From NCBI RefSeq assembly GCF_001644665.1, contig NZ_CP011393.1, positions 952,001 to 1,016,000 on the forward strand: a stretch of DNA of 64,000 nt, in the 5' to 3' direction. Positions 19,234 to 28,170 of the stretch are shown here, in pieces. The notes beneath the pieces were generated by a model. The model did not search any database, was not told the DNA's origin, and was given only the letters and a program-made list of their open reading frames with translations. Position numbers and translations under genes: made by a program. The number at the start of each line of letters is the position of its first letter. Positions within the stretch are counted from its first letter, which is position 1. This DNA is from Fervidobacterium pennivorans. Its GTDB lineage: Bacteria; Thermotogota; Thermotogae; Thermotogales; Fervidobacteriaceae.

Positions 19234-20343
19234 ATGGCACAGGTTGACCTTGAACATGTGTGGAAGATTTATGAAGGAAAGGTGGAAGCAGTTAAAGACG
19301 CGACATTCACCGTGGAAGACAAAGAATTTGTTGTACTTCTTGGACCATCGGGTTGTGGAAAGACAACAACTCTAAGAATGATAGCTGGCCTTGAGGAAAT
19401 TACAAAAGGTACTATCAAAATCGATGGAAGAGTTGTTAACGATGTTGAACCAAAAGACAGAGACATAGCTTTTGTGTTCCAAAACTACGCGCTCTATCCT
19501 CATATGACAGTCTACGAAAACATGGCATTTGGTTTGAAACTTAGAAAAGTGCCAAAAGATGAGATTGAAAGACGTGTTAGAGAAGCAGCAAGAATTCTTG
19601 AAATTGAACATCTCCTTGATAGGAAACCAAGACAACTTTCAGGTGGTCAAAGGCAAAGGGTTGCCGTTGGTAGGGCAATAGTTAGAAACCCTAAGGTCTT
19701 CTTGTTTGACGAACCTCTATCAAACCTCGACGCAAAGTTGCGTGTTCAAATGAGGGCAGAATTGAAAAAACTTCACATGCGACTCGAAGCAACTATAGTT
19801 TACGTTACTCACGACCAAGTTGAGGCTATGACAATGGCGGATAAAATCGTCATAATGAAAGACGGAGTAATCCAACAGATAGGTTCACCGTACGAAGTCT
19901 ACAACAGACCTGCGAATATATTTGTTGCTGGCTTCATTGGTAGCCCATCAATGAACTTTATACCTGGAAAAATCATCCGCGGCGAAGGTGGTCTTTGGGT
20001 CAAGACAAGCGGATTGAAACTTAAAGTTCCAACAGAATACGAAGACAAGCTTTCAAAATATATCGACAAAGATATCATTTTCGGTATCAGACCAGAAAAC
20101 ATTTATGATAAAATGTTCGCAATCGCTCCAAAACCGGAAAACACCGCCGAAGTTACGGTAGATGTTGTTGAACCACTTGGAAGCGAAACACTCTTGCACG
20201 TAATTGCTGGCGAAGACAGACTTGTTGCAAGAGTTAATGCCAAAACGCAAGCAAAAGAAGGTCAAAAGATAGATTTGGTTTTCGACATGAGCACGATGCA
20301 TGTGTTTGACAAAGAAACGGAAAAGGAAATATTGCACTGGTAA
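19234..20343 (+). CDS. ABC transporter ATP-binding protein, MalK/UgpC/MsmX type
   Basis: A 369-residue ATPase for carbohydrate importers. Walker A GPSGCGKTT, signature LSGGQRQRVAVGRAIVR, Walker B FLFDEPLSNLDA and the switch histidine (VTHDQ) are all intact. The C-terminal 130 residues form the OB-fold (TOBE) regulatory domain of the MalK group. No permease or binding-protein gene is adjacent, so it is probably a shared ATPase that energises several sugar transporters encoded elsewhere, as MsmX does. It is co-transcribed with the antitoxin-like gene. Confidence 0.95.
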   Translation: MAQVDLEHVWKIYEGKVEAVKDATFTVEDKEFVVLLGPSGCGKTTTLRMIAGLEEITKGTIKIDGRVVNDVEPKDRDIAFVFQNYALYPHMTVYENMAFGLKLRKVPKDEIERRVREAARILEIEHLLDRKPRQLSGGQRQRVAVGRAIVRNPKVFLFDEPLSNLDAKLRVQMRAELKKLHMRLEATIVYVTHDQVEAMTMADKIVIMKDGVIQQIGSPYEVYNRPANIFVAGFIGSPSMNFIPGKIIRGEGGLWVKTSGLKLKVPTEYEDKLSKYIDKDIIFGIRPENIYDKMFAIAPKPENTAEVTVDVVEPLGSETLLHVIAGEDRLVARVNAKTQAKEGQKIDLVFDMSTMHVFDKETEKEILHW

Positions 20344-20393
20344 AAATGTAAAACACAGGATGTGTACCACTAGAAACATATTAAATTGTAATG

Positions 20394-20414
20394 GCCGCCC
20401 GTTCCACGGGCGGC
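20394..20414. terminator. GC-rich hairpin after the ABC ATPase gene
   Basis: GCCGCCCG and CGGGCGGC form a perfect 8-bp stem with a 5-base loop. No T-run follows on either strand, so it may be a weak or Rho-assisted terminator, or a stabilising 3' hairpin. Confidence 0.5.
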
Positions 20415-20449
20415 GCATTCTAAAAAAGTTCTAAATGGGGGGAATTGCT

Positions 20450-21127
20450 TTGCCAAATTTGTATTTCTGCATTCCAAAAGATGATGCTGTTTATTTCGAT
20501 GAGCATGAGGTAACTCACATGAAAGTGATGAGACTGAAAGAAGGAGAAATCATAGAAGCCACCGATGGAAATGGAGGAAAATATAAAGTTGTGGTTAAAA
20601 GGATAGATAAATATTCAGCGGTTGGAAGTGTGATAAGCTATGAGTTCGTTGAAGGTCCTGAAGGAAGGCTCGTGCTTTTTGCACCGTCTGGTCGTTGGGA
20701 ACGACTGAGGTGGACAATTGAGAAGGCAGTCGAATTAGGTGTTGATGAAATTTATGTTTTTAACAACGAGCATGCTTCAAGACACTACGAAGATAAACAA
20801 GAAAAGCTCGAGCTTGTTGTTAGAGAAGCTGCTAAGCAATGTGTTAGATACAATTTTCCTGTTATCAAACCCATAGAGTTTTTGGATATTTTTTCTTTGG
20901 CTCCTGAGAGTACCTATATACTTGATTTTAAAGGCAGAAAGATTCCAAAGAGAATATCAAAAAATGTTGGTATCATAGCCGGTCCAGAAGGTGGATTTAG
21001 CCAAAAAGAGCTTTCGTTGCTGAAGAAACGTTTCAGAAGCATCTGCCTCGGAAAAAAGATTTTGAGATTCGAAACTGCTATAATACTCGCAACAGGTGTT
21101 TTCAGTATGAAGTTGGGTAAGATATGA
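20450..21127 (+). CDS. rsmE: 16S rRNA (uracil-1498-N3)-methyltransferase
   Basis: About 225 residues of the RsmE SPOUT family. The N-terminal PUA-like region includes HEVTHMKVMRLKEGE; the trefoil-knot SAM site shows IIAGPEGGFSQKEL and LGKKILRFETAIILA, both diagnostic. It methylates U1498 in the decoding centre of 16S rRNA. The TTG at 20450 is preferred because GGGGGG lies 6 bases before it and the protein then starts MPNLYFCIPK; an ATG at 20435 overlaps that ribosome site. Confidence 0.93.
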   Translation: MPNLYFCIPKDDAVYFDEHEVTHMKVMRLKEGEIIEATDGNGGKYKVVVKRIDKYSAVGSVISYEFVEGPEGRLVLFAPSGRWERLRWTIEKAVELGVDEIYVFNNEHASRHYEDKQEKLELVVREAAKQCVRYNFPVIKPIEFLDIFSLAPESTYILDFKGRKIPKRISKNVGIIAGPEGGFSQKELSLLKKRFRSICLGKKILRFETAIILATGVFSMKLGKI

Positions 21128-21471
21128 CTTGTAATAAGCTTGTCTTAACTTCAGAACTAACTTCTGCTGTTTTTCACTTTTTTTGATTTACCCGCCATAA
21201 GTCATCTAAAACATGCCGTGTAAATTGTTTCAACTCCCTCCTCTAAAACACCATGAATTCACCGAATATCTTCGAAATGTTAAAAATAATTTTCGTAAAG
21301 GTATTTTGTAAAGACTTGGCTCACCTTTGCCTGTTTTAATCCATTTTAGATTCTTGCTCATTCCATGTATAATCTTATGTGATTATTTCTGAGAAAGAAA
21401 AAATTAACAAAGACCAATAAACTCAGAGGTATGCGACCTTCACATAAGCATACAATTTTGGGGGAAAAGAT
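21128..21471. other. 344-bp intergenic region between rsmE and the ROK gene
   Basis: No gene is seen. A small hairpin (CAGAA/TTCTG, 21152-21166) followed by T-rich DNA may end the rsmE transcript. A TATAAT at 21368-21373 lies about 100 bases before the ROK gene with only a weak TTTAGA 17 bases upstream. An A/T-rich imperfect inverted repeat at about 21267-21296 might be a regulator site. Confidence 0.35.
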
Positions 21472-22338
21472 ATGACGAAAAAACTTAATCCAGTTTCTAT
21501 GAAGAAAGAGAATAAAAGAATCATACTCCGATACCTCATGGAAAAGGGAAAAGCGAGTCGTGCAGAGCTTTCTAAAGAAACAGGGCTTGCACAAAGTGCT
21601 GTTTGGAGATTGATAGGCGAATTAGAAGATAATGGATTACTAGAAGTTGTGGGTATATCTGCGAACATTGGAAGGAGTTCAGTTATATACGGTCCAACCA
21701 AGTCCTTTGTAACGTCTATTATATACAACGTGGAAATTGCCGAAACACTTGTTGCTGTTGGATATCTCGATGGTTCATGGGAAGTCGTAGACAGTTTTGA
21801 TACTCAAAGAGATTTCGAAAAATTTAAAAATACAGTAATCAACTCTTTTGAAAAAATCACGAAAGAATATCCAACACGAAATCACATATCAAAGGTTGTA
21901 TTTTCACTTCCTGGAATTGTGAACTATGAGAAGAAAACACTTATGTGTGCACCTAATCTAAACTGGAGAGATATAGACTTTGGAAAAGAGTTTGAGGAGC
22001 TTGGAATGGAAATATTCATCGAAAACGATGCAAATCTCTCAATGCTCGCTGAACGCTTCTTTTCACCGGATGTGAAAAATTCAAAAGTAGCGTTTTTCCT
22101 TTACTTTGGTGAAGGAATTGGTGGAGCAATTTTAGTAAATGGTAACATCGTTCGTGGTCGAAATTCCGCCGCAGGTGAGATTGGACATGTCTCATTCTGT
22201 CAAGAAGAACTTGAAAGATATCTTTCGCCTATGAGGTTGTTAGGGACTTTCGAATACGCAATAGACAACAGTTATGCGAAAAACAGCACTCTTCAGCAAA
22301 AGTTTAATTACCTGAAATCAGATAGTGTTAACTTGTAG
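21472..22338 (+). pseudogene. ROK family transcriptional regulator truncated by an IS
   Basis: The N-terminal winged helix-turn-helix (KGKASRAELSKETGLAQSAVWRLIGELEDNGLL) and ROK fold (VVFSLPGIVNY, IENDANLSMLAERFF, GEGIGGAILVNG, GEIGHVSF) identify a XylR/NagC-type regulator. Complete members are about 380-400 residues; this frame has 288, and its last five codons are insertion-sequence DNA. No continuation exists after the IS, so about 100 C-terminal residues are lost. The zinc motif CxCGxxGC that normally follows GHVSF is also absent. It once probably controlled the transporter operon downstream. Function is doubtful, although the DNA-binding domain is intact. Confidence 0.85.
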
Positions 22339-22346
22339 TGATGAAA
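22321..22346 (+). repeat. Left terminal inverted repeat of the IS
   Basis: GATAGTGTTAACT followed by a diverged stretch and TGAAA. Matches the reverse complement of 23353-23378 at about 19 of 26 positions. Confidence 0.7.
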
Positions 22347-23278
22347 GAGTGTAATTGTGAAAGAATGCGATTGATATTGCCATTGTGCGTTTTCCAAAGA
22401 TTCTTCACTACACAAAATCCTTGAATATATTTCGCTAAGTTCTTCGTATTCTTCAGCCCTCGCTTGAGTCGGAAAAAGTCTTTCAACAATGAAAACTTAG
22501 ATTCACATTGATTGTTTTTACCGAGCGGTACCACTACGTGATTGATATTTCTGAACAACAGCTTTACTGCACTTTCATATGCACCAAGTCCATCAGTAAT
22601 AGGTTCAATGTTTCTAGGTTTTGAATTACCAAAGAACTTCTCGAGCAATACTTTGACTTGTCCCATATCACGATACTTTGAGACATGCCAACAAAGAATT
22701 AAGTTAGTTTCGTGATCAACTAATAGCCAAACATAGTACTTTTGTTCTTTGAACACAAGAACAGTTTCATCAGCATGAACTGAGAAAACATTTTCGATGG
22801 TAAATGTTGGAAAAAGTACAGAGAATAAAGTACACAATTTAATAACCCATTTGTATATGGTGACATGAGATACTTTGATATTAAGAGAATGAGCAAGAGA
22901 GCGATAAGACATATTGTGTTTCATATACAAAACGAAAGCTTTTAAGATGAAGTAGATAGGAAAACGGAAATATTTAAATTTCTCAGGAATAAGGGTGACT
23001 GGTTCGGGGAGGTTAAAAGGTACTCTATCTTTGGTACGACAAGTTCTACAACGGAAGACGACGAAAGAGCGACGGACTTTGTAAATTTCCATAGATTTAC
23101 CACAAGAAGGGCATTTGGGATAAGGGAAAGAGAAGTTTTTGCGTTTGTGAGAATGGGAGAGTTTGAAAGAATGATGGCAGAGTTTGCAAAGGAATTGTTG
23201 GTTACCGTATTTGTCATGACCGTTTTTGTATAAGCTGGTGGAACCGCATTTTGGACAAGAGAGCGTTGAGTTGTTCAT
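22328..23278 (-). CDS. IS6/IS240-like DDE transposase
   Basis: A 316-residue transposase. Two N-terminal zinc ribbons are visible (CPKCG...CKLCHHSF and CPSCGKSMEIYKVRRSFVVFRCRTC), then a helix-turn-helix (SYRSLAHSLNIKVSHVTIYKW) and a DDE catalytic core with VHADETVLVF, ITDGLGAYES and NQCESKFSLLKDFFRLKRGL giving D, D and E. The core resembles the IS240/IS6 domain; the family name is by recognition only. The ATG at 23278 is used because AAAGGAGGT precedes it; the longer open frame to 23380 runs into the terminal repeat. It looks intact and may be active. Confidence 0.85.
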   Translation of the reverse strand: MNNSTLSCPKCGSTSLYKNGHDKYGNQQFLCKLCHHSFKLSHSHKRKNFSFPYPKCPSCGKSMEIYKVRRSFVVFRCRTCRTKDRVPFNLPEPVTLIPEKFKYFRFPIYFILKAFVLYMKHNMSYRSLAHSLNIKVSHVTIYKWVIKLCTLFSVLFPTFTIENVFSVHADETVLVFKEQKYYVWLLVDHETNLILCWHVSKYRDMGQVKVLLEKFFGNSKPRNIEPITDGLGAYESAVKLLFRNINHVVVPLGKNNQCESKFSLLKDFFRLKRGLKNTKNLAKYIQGFCVVKNLWKTHNGNINRILSQLHSFITTS

Positions 23279-23344
23279 ATCGGGATACCTCCTTTGTCGA
23301 GAGTTGGTTGGGGGTGTCCCCTCTTTATAAGGATAATGCGGTTT

Positions 23345-23374
23345 TTGGAAAGTTTCAATACTTTTAGTTAACAT
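23345..23374 (+). promoter_or_regulatory. Possible outward promoter at the right end of the IS
   Basis: TTGGAA, 18 bases, TAACAT read out of the IS towards the substrate-binding protein gene, whose start is 29 bases further on. The -10 is imperfect, so this is tentative. Confidence 0.35.
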
Positions 23375-23378
23375 TATC
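23353..23378 (-). repeat. Right terminal inverted repeat of the IS
   Basis: Inverted partner of 22321-22346; on the minus strand it begins GATAATGTTAACT and ends TTGAAA. Confidence 0.7.
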
Positions 23379-23402
23379 ACACATTTTTAGGGAGGTGTTT
23401 GT

Positions 23403-25217
23403 ATGAGGCGGTTTGGAACGTTTTTCCTCTTGCTCGTGGTTCTTTCGTTAACCATGGCGGCGGTAACATTGCCACGAGAAGAGACAGTTTATGTCGCAGG
23501 AGCACTTTGGGGACCAGCAACTACTTGGAACCTTTATGCAGCGCAGTCAACATGGGGAACTGACCAGTTCTTGTACCTGCCAGCATTCCAGTATGACCTT
23601 GGAAGAGATGCTTGGATTCCTGTTATCGCTGAAAAGTACGAGTTCGTAAACAGCACTACTCTAAGAATCTACATCCGTAAAGAGGCAAAGTGGAGCGACG
23701 GAAGAGACATAACCTCAGAAGATTTCATGTACACATTCCAACTTACGAAAGAGCTCGGTATAGGTCCTGGAGCTGGTTGGGACAATTACATCGAATCTAT
23801 AAACCGGGTCGGAGCAAAAGTTGTCGAATTCAAAGCAAAAACCAAACCTCTTAACTACTTCCAATTCCTTTCATACGCACTCGGTGCACAACCGATGCCA
23901 AAACATGTTTACGATGGTTTGAAAGCAAAGAAGATCAACATAGGTGATTGGGTCAATGACAAGCCGTCTGAACAAGTTGTTTCTGGACCTTACAAACTCT
24001 ACTTCTATGCCCCAGACCTCGTTGTCTATCAGAGAATTGATAACTGGTGGGGTAAGTCTATCTTTGGATTGCCAAAACCAAAGTACATTGCACACGTCAT
24101 TTACAAGGACAACCCAACAGCAACGTTGGCAATTGAGAGAGGTGACGTAGACTGGGCAGGATTGTTCATCCCAAGTGTTTGGGAAATGTGGCAAAAGAAG
24201 AATTTGCCAGTCGGAACATGGTACAAATCCAAACCATACTTTTTACCTGACGGAGTTGGATTTGTATATCTGAACAACACAAAACCAGGACTTTCTGACC
24301 CTGAAGTAAGAAAAGCTATTGCATACGCTATCCCATACGATGATATGTTAGAAAAAGCATACTTCGGATATGGAAGTCAAGCTCATCCGTCATTTGTTAT
24401 CGACCTTTTCGAACCAAACAAACAGCATATCAACTATGACCTATGGAAGAAAACCTTCGGAACAGCCGATGGAAGACCAGATTATAACCTTGACAAAGCA
24501 AAGAAAATACTTGACGATGCAGGATACAAAGTTGGTAAAGATGGCATAAGGGTTGGACCTGACGGTAAGAAGCTTTCTTACACAATTTCTGTTCCATACG
24601 GTTGGACAGACTGGATGATGATGTGTGAACTTATAGCAAAGAGCTTGAAACAAATAGGAATCGAGGTAATAACAGAATTCCCAGACTTCTCGGTATGGGC
24701 AGACAGGATGACAAAAGGAACATTCGACATGATTATCTCTTGGAGCGTTGGACCAAGCTTTGATCATCCATTCAACATTTACAGATTCGTTCTCGATAAA
24801 AGACTCTCTGCACCTGTGGGAGAAGTCACCTGGGCAGGCGACTGGGAACGCTATGATAACGATGAAATAGTAAAACTACTTGACAATGCGGTATCTACAC
24901 TTGATCCAGCAGTGAGAAAGAACGCATACTTCAGGATTCAGGAGATAATAGCAAGAGATATGCCATCAATACCTGCATTCTACACAGCCCACTGGTATGA
25001 ATATTCGACAAAATATTGGGTCAACTGGCCAAACCAAGACAAACCATATTGGTTCAGACCAGCTCCATGGCATGCTGATACGTGGCCAGTTCTATTTGGA
25101 ATTTCTTCTGCAAAGAACCCACAACCAGTTCCAAAATGGCTTGAAACAGTAGATAATGGTGGACTTAGCATACCAACGTCAAAAATTTTCAAAGACTTAC
25201 AGTCAGCAAAGAAATAA
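23403..25217 (+). CDS. Substrate-binding protein of a Dpp/oligosaccharide-type ABC transporter
   Basis: A 604-residue periplasmic binding protein of the SBP_bac_5 family. An N-terminal signal peptide (FLLLVVLSLTMAA) has no lipobox cysteine. Family signatures include LRIYIRKEAKWSDGRDITSEDFMYTF and VRKAIAYAIPYDDML. In Thermotogota many members of this peptide-type family bind oligosaccharides instead of peptides, and a ROK regulator gene upstream supports a sugar; the very aromatic C-terminal part is in keeping with that. The ligand is not proven. The ATG has GGGAGGTG upstream. The IS ends only 24 bases before the start, so its native promoter has been displaced. Confidence 0.93.
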   Translation: MRRFGTFFLLLVVLSLTMAAVTLPREETVYVAGALWGPATTWNLYAAQSTWGTDQFLYLPAFQYDLGRDAWIPVIAEKYEFVNSTTLRIYIRKEAKWSDGRDITSEDFMYTFQLTKELGIGPGAGWDNYIESINRVGAKVVEFKAKTKPLNYFQFLSYALGAQPMPKHVYDGLKAKKINIGDWVNDKPSEQVVSGPYKLYFYAPDLVVYQRIDNWWGKSIFGLPKPKYIAHVIYKDNPTATLAIERGDVDWAGLFIPSVWEMWQKKNLPVGTWYKSKPYFLPDGVGFVYLNNTKPGLSDPEVRKAIAYAIPYDDMLEKAYFGYGSQAHPSFVIDLFEPNKQHINYDLWKKTFGTADGRPDYNLDKAKKILDDAGYKVGKDGIRVGPDGKKLSYTISVPYGWTDWMMMCELIAKSLKQIGIEVITEFPDFSVWADRMTKGTFDMIISWSVGPSFDHPFNIYRFVLDKRLSAPVGEVTWAGDWERYDNDEIVKLLDNAVSTLDPAVRKNAYFRIQEIIARDMPSIPAFYTAHWYEYSTKYWVNWPNQDKPYWFRPAPWHADTWPVLFGISSAKNPQPVPKWLETVDNGGLSIPTSKIFKDLQSAKK

Positions 25218-25226
25218 TCTACTATC

Positions 25227-25248
25227 CCGGTCCCTCTCAGGGGACCGG
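25227..25248 (+). other. Stem-loop between binding-protein and permease genes
   Basis: CCGGTCCC and GGGACCGG form a perfect 8-bp stem with a 6-base loop, followed by TTTGTT. At this position in ABC operons such hairpins often protect the binding-protein mRNA 3' end or terminate part of the transcripts, giving more binding protein than permease. Confidence 0.65.
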
Positions 25249-25310
25249 TTTGTTAAGCTACAACTTTTTGTAACCCTGAGTAAAATAAAAACTGAGGAGT
25301 GATAAACACG

Positions 25311-26327
25311 ATGAAATTCAAGCCTATGTTCAAGTTTATTGGAAGAAGGTTTCTATTTCTTCTGTTAACATATATTGTAGCTACCACTATAGTCTTCATA
25401 CTACCACGCGCAATTCCTGGTAACCCGCTTTCTCAACTTCTATCAAATTTATCCCGCGTTGCTCAAGCAAATCCCGAATCTATTAGGGCAGCCGAAAGAG
25501 TTTTGCTTGAGGAATTCGGAACAGATAAACCGGTAATGGTTCAATACGTTAACTTCGTATCAAAAGCTCTTCGAGGAGATTTGGGAGTTTCAATAACCTA
25601 CTATCCGAGAAAAGTAATCGACTTGATTATACCTGTTATTCCGTGGACACTGGTTCTGTTACTTCCAGCAACACTGACAGCTTGGTGGCTTGGTAATAAA
25701 CTTGGAGCGATAGCAGGCTATAGGAGAAACACATGGGTAGATAAGTGGGTTTTGACATCTTCCATGATTCTTTCTCAAATTCCTTACTACTGGCTTGGTA
25801 TGATTTTCATTTATTTATTCGGTGTAAAATTGGGTTGGTTACCAGTCCAAGGCGCCTATTCTCAAGGGACAATTCCAAGCTTCAGCTTGAGCTTCATTAT
25901 CGATGTGTTAAAACACTACATAATGCCATTTGCGTCAATTGTTCTCTCTGCAATGGGTGGATGGGCAATAGGAATGAGAGTTATGATTGTCTATGAACTT
26001 GGTAGCGATTACGCCTTATTCTCAGAGTACCTTGGAATGGAAGATAAAAGAATATTCAAGTATGCTTATAGGAATTCTTTGTTACCACAAATTACAGGAC
26101 TCGCATTAAGCTTAGGTGGAGCGTTAGGTGGAGCATTAATAACAGAAATTGTTTTTAACTACCCTGGAACAGGATACCTGCTTTTCAAGGGACTTACAAC
26201 CCTTGATTATCCAATGATTCAAGGAATTTTTGTTATCCTCATCGCTTCAATCTACCTTGCAAACTTTGTAGTTGATTTTGTGTACGCTTTAATAGATCCA
26301 AGGATAAGACTTGGTCAGGAGGAATGA
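25311..26327 (+). CDS. ABC transporter permease (DppB type)
   Basis: A 338-residue inner-membrane permease with an N-terminal helix (FLFLLLTYIVATTIVFILPRAIPGNP) and five further membrane segments. The cytoplasmic coupling loop that docks on the ATPases is visible as EYLGMEDKRIFKYAYRNSLLPQITGL. It forms the channel with the next gene product. The ATG at 25311 is preferred over the GTG at 25299, which overlaps the GAGGAG ribosome site. The next gene starts within its stop region. Confidence 0.93.
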   Translation: MKFKPMFKFIGRRFLFLLLTYIVATTIVFILPRAIPGNPLSQLLSNLSRVAQANPESIRAAERVLLEEFGTDKPVMVQYVNFVSKALRGDLGVSITYYPRKVIDLIIPVIPWTLVLLLPATLTAWWLGNKLGAIAGYRRNTWVDKWVLTSSMILSQIPYYWLGMIFIYLFGVKLGWLPVQGAYSQGTIPSFSLSFIIDVLKHYIMPFASIVLSAMGGWAIGMRVMIVYELGSDYALFSEYLGMEDKRIFKYAYRNSLLPQITGLALSLGGALGGALITEIVFNYPGTGYLLFKGLTTLDYPMIQGIFVILIASIYLANFVVDFVYALIDPRIRLGQEE

Positions 26328-26329
26328 AT

Positions 26330-27172
26330 ATGTTGCTAACAATGATAAGACCGCTTTTTAAGAACAAAAAATTCATAATTGGAATAACAATATTCCTCTT
26401 CTTTCTTTTGAGTGGGATTTTAGGTCCATATTTTTACAAAGTAGATCCAACGCATATGAGTTGGGATTTCGAACAATCACCATCTGCTAACCATCCACTC
26501 GGAACGGATACATACGGGCGTGATATTTTAGCACAGCTACTTCATGGTATTCGTTCTTCCCTTTACGTAGGCTTTCTCGCAGCAATAATTTCACTAGTGA
26601 TAGGTTCCATTATTGGTAGTTTGGCAGCTGTTAAGAGAGGAATCATCGACGACATTTTGATGGCGATAACAAACATTGTTCTGACAACGCCTTCCATATT
26701 AATTGCTATCCTGATTGCAAGTTACCTTCGTGTTAGGAGCTTAGAAGTTGTTGCAGTTATTCTTGGTCTTTTCCAGTGGCCCTGGTATGCGAGAGCCATA
26801 AGAGCTCAGCTGATGAGTGTTATGTCTCGAGAGTATGTTTACCTCTCAAGGATTGCAGGATATTCTGACTTGAGATTGGTTGTTGAGGACCTTTTACCAA
26901 CTATAGCCACATACGCGTTTATGTCCTTCGTGTTGTTCATAAACGGAGGGATAATGGGGGAAGCAGGATTGAGTTTGATAGGTCTTGGACCTACCCAAGG
27001 AATATCATTAGGGCTGATGCTCCAGTGGTCGGTGCTAATGGACGGTATAAGGAGAGGGCTCTGGTGGTGGTTCGTGCCACCTGGAATAGCAATCGTTGCT
27101 GTAACTGCTTCTTTGATGGTTATAAGCACCACGATGGATGAAGTTTTCAATCCACGTTTGAGGGAGGAATAA
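26330..27172 (+). CDS. ABC transporter permease (DppC type)
   Basis: About 280 residues with six membrane segments. HPLGTDTYGRDILAQLLHGIRSSL is the conserved N-terminal motif of DppC/OppC permeases, and the coupling loop is EYVYLSRIAGYSDLRLVVEDLLPT. The ATG at 26330 lies 6 bases after AGGAGG; the ATG at 26324 touches it and overlaps the previous stop. The following ATPase begins three bases after its stop codon region. Confidence 0.92.
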   Translation: MLLTMIRPLFKNKKFIIGITIFLFFLLSGILGPYFYKVDPTHMSWDFEQSPSANHPLGTDTYGRDILAQLLHGIRSSLYVGFLAAIISLVIGSIIGSLAAVKRGIIDDILMAITNIVLTTPSILIAILIASYLRVRSLEVVAVILGLFQWPWYARAIRAQLMSVMSREYVYLSRIAGYSDLRLVVEDLLPTIATYAFMSFVLFINGGIMGEAGLSLIGLGPTQGISLGLMLQWSVLMDGIRRGLWWWFVPPGIAIVAVTASLMVISTTMDEVFNPRLREE

Positions 27173-27174
27173 AA

Positions 27175-28170
27175 GTGAAGGAAGTACTATTAAAAGTTGA
27201 GAATGCTAAGGCGTATTATAAATTAGAAAAGGCTACAGTTAAGGCTGTCGACAACGTATCCTTTGAAATATACGAAGGAGAAGTCATCGGCATAGTAGGT
27301 GAATCAGGGTCTGGGAAAACCACGCTCTCTAACGTCATATTCATGAATATGCTAAAACCACTGACGCTGGTAGATGGGAAAGTCTTTCTAAAAGTAGATG
27401 GCAAATTTGAAGAAATCTCTGCAATGTCCAGGGAAGAAGTGAAACGTAGATTTTGGGGTAAGGATATAACCATCATCCCACAGAGCGCTATGAACGCACT
27501 CATGCCCACCATTAAGATGTCTAAATATGTTGAACATTTGGCAGAATCGCACGGTGTTGAGCCAGCGGAACTTCTAAGGAAGGCGGAAGAAAGGTTCAAA
27601 GAAGTTGGTCTCAATCCTTTGTGGTTAAACAGGTATCCATTCGAATTGAGCGGTGGTATGAGGCAGAGAGCGGTTATCGCTATTGCAACGCTTCTGAATC
27701 CTAAGTTGCTTGTGGCTGATGAGCCGACTTCTGCTTTGGATGTAGTCAACCAAAAGGTGCTACTGCAAGTTCTGATGCAGTTGAAAAGAGCGGGGATTGT
27801 CAAAAGTATAATCTTTATCACGCATGATATTGCAACTATTAGACAGATTGCCGATAGAATGATAGTTATGTATGCAGGAAAGATTGTAGAATTCTCTGAC
27901 ATGGAAAAGATATTGGAAAAACCTCTTCATCCATACACAACGGGTTTGTTGAATTCTGTTTTAACACCTGAACCAGAAATAAGGACAAGAGGGATAAGTG
28001 TGATACCGGGTGCACCTGCAAATCTCATAAATCCACCATCAGGTTGCAGATTCCACCCAAGGTGTCCCTACGCAATGGATATATGTAAAGAAAAGGAACC
28101 TGAACTTATCGAGGTTGAAAGTGGTAGAAGGGTTGCATGTTTTCTCCACCAGGGGGCGAAAGGATTATGA
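27175..28170 (+). CDS. ABC transporter ATP-binding protein (DppD/OppD type)
   Basis: A 331-residue ATPase with Walker A GESGSGKTT, signature LSGGMRQRAVIAIATL and Walker B LLVADEPTSALDV. The C-terminal oligopeptide/dipeptide region contains NPPSGCRFHPRCPYAMDICKEKEP, whose cysteines bind an iron-sulfur cluster in some members of this group. Together with the next ATPase it forms a heterodimer that powers the importer. It starts with GTG after GGGAGG. Confidence 0.94.
   Translation: MKEVLLKVENAKAYYKLEKATVKAVDNVSFEIYEGEVIGIVGESGSGKTTLSNVIFMNMLKPLTLVDGKVFLKVDGKFEEISAMSREEVKRRFWGKDITIIPQSAMNALMPTIKMSKYVEHLAESHGVEPAELLRKAEERFKEVGLNPLWLNRYPFELSGGMRQRAVIAIATLLNPKLLVADEPTSALDVVNQKVLLQVLMQLKRAGIVKSIIFITHDIATIRQIADRMIVMYAGKIVEFSDMEKILEKPLHPYTTGLLNSVLTPEPEIRTRGISVIPGAPANLINPPSGCRFHPRCPYAMDICKEKEPELIEVESGRRVACFLHQGAKGL

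Larger units (their letters stand above)
22321..23378 (-). mobile_element. Insertion sequence with zinc-ribbon DDE transposase
   Basis: About 1.06 kb, bounded by imperfect inverted repeats of about 26 bp that begin GATArTGTTAACT on each side. One transposase gene on the minus strand fills it, and its stop codon lies inside the left repeat. No target duplication can be seen on the flanks, consistent with a deletion after insertion. It separates the truncated ROK gene from the transporter operon. Confidence 0.8.

Noticed and set aside
22311-23390. Target-site duplication around the IS
   Set aside because: The bases flanking the terminal repeats (TGAAATCA and ACACATTT) do not match; a later deletion is more likely than a simple insertion.
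27216-27902. 228-codon minus-strand frame over the DppD-type ATPase gene
   Set aside because: It is antisense to a clear ATPase and has no ribosome site or domain.
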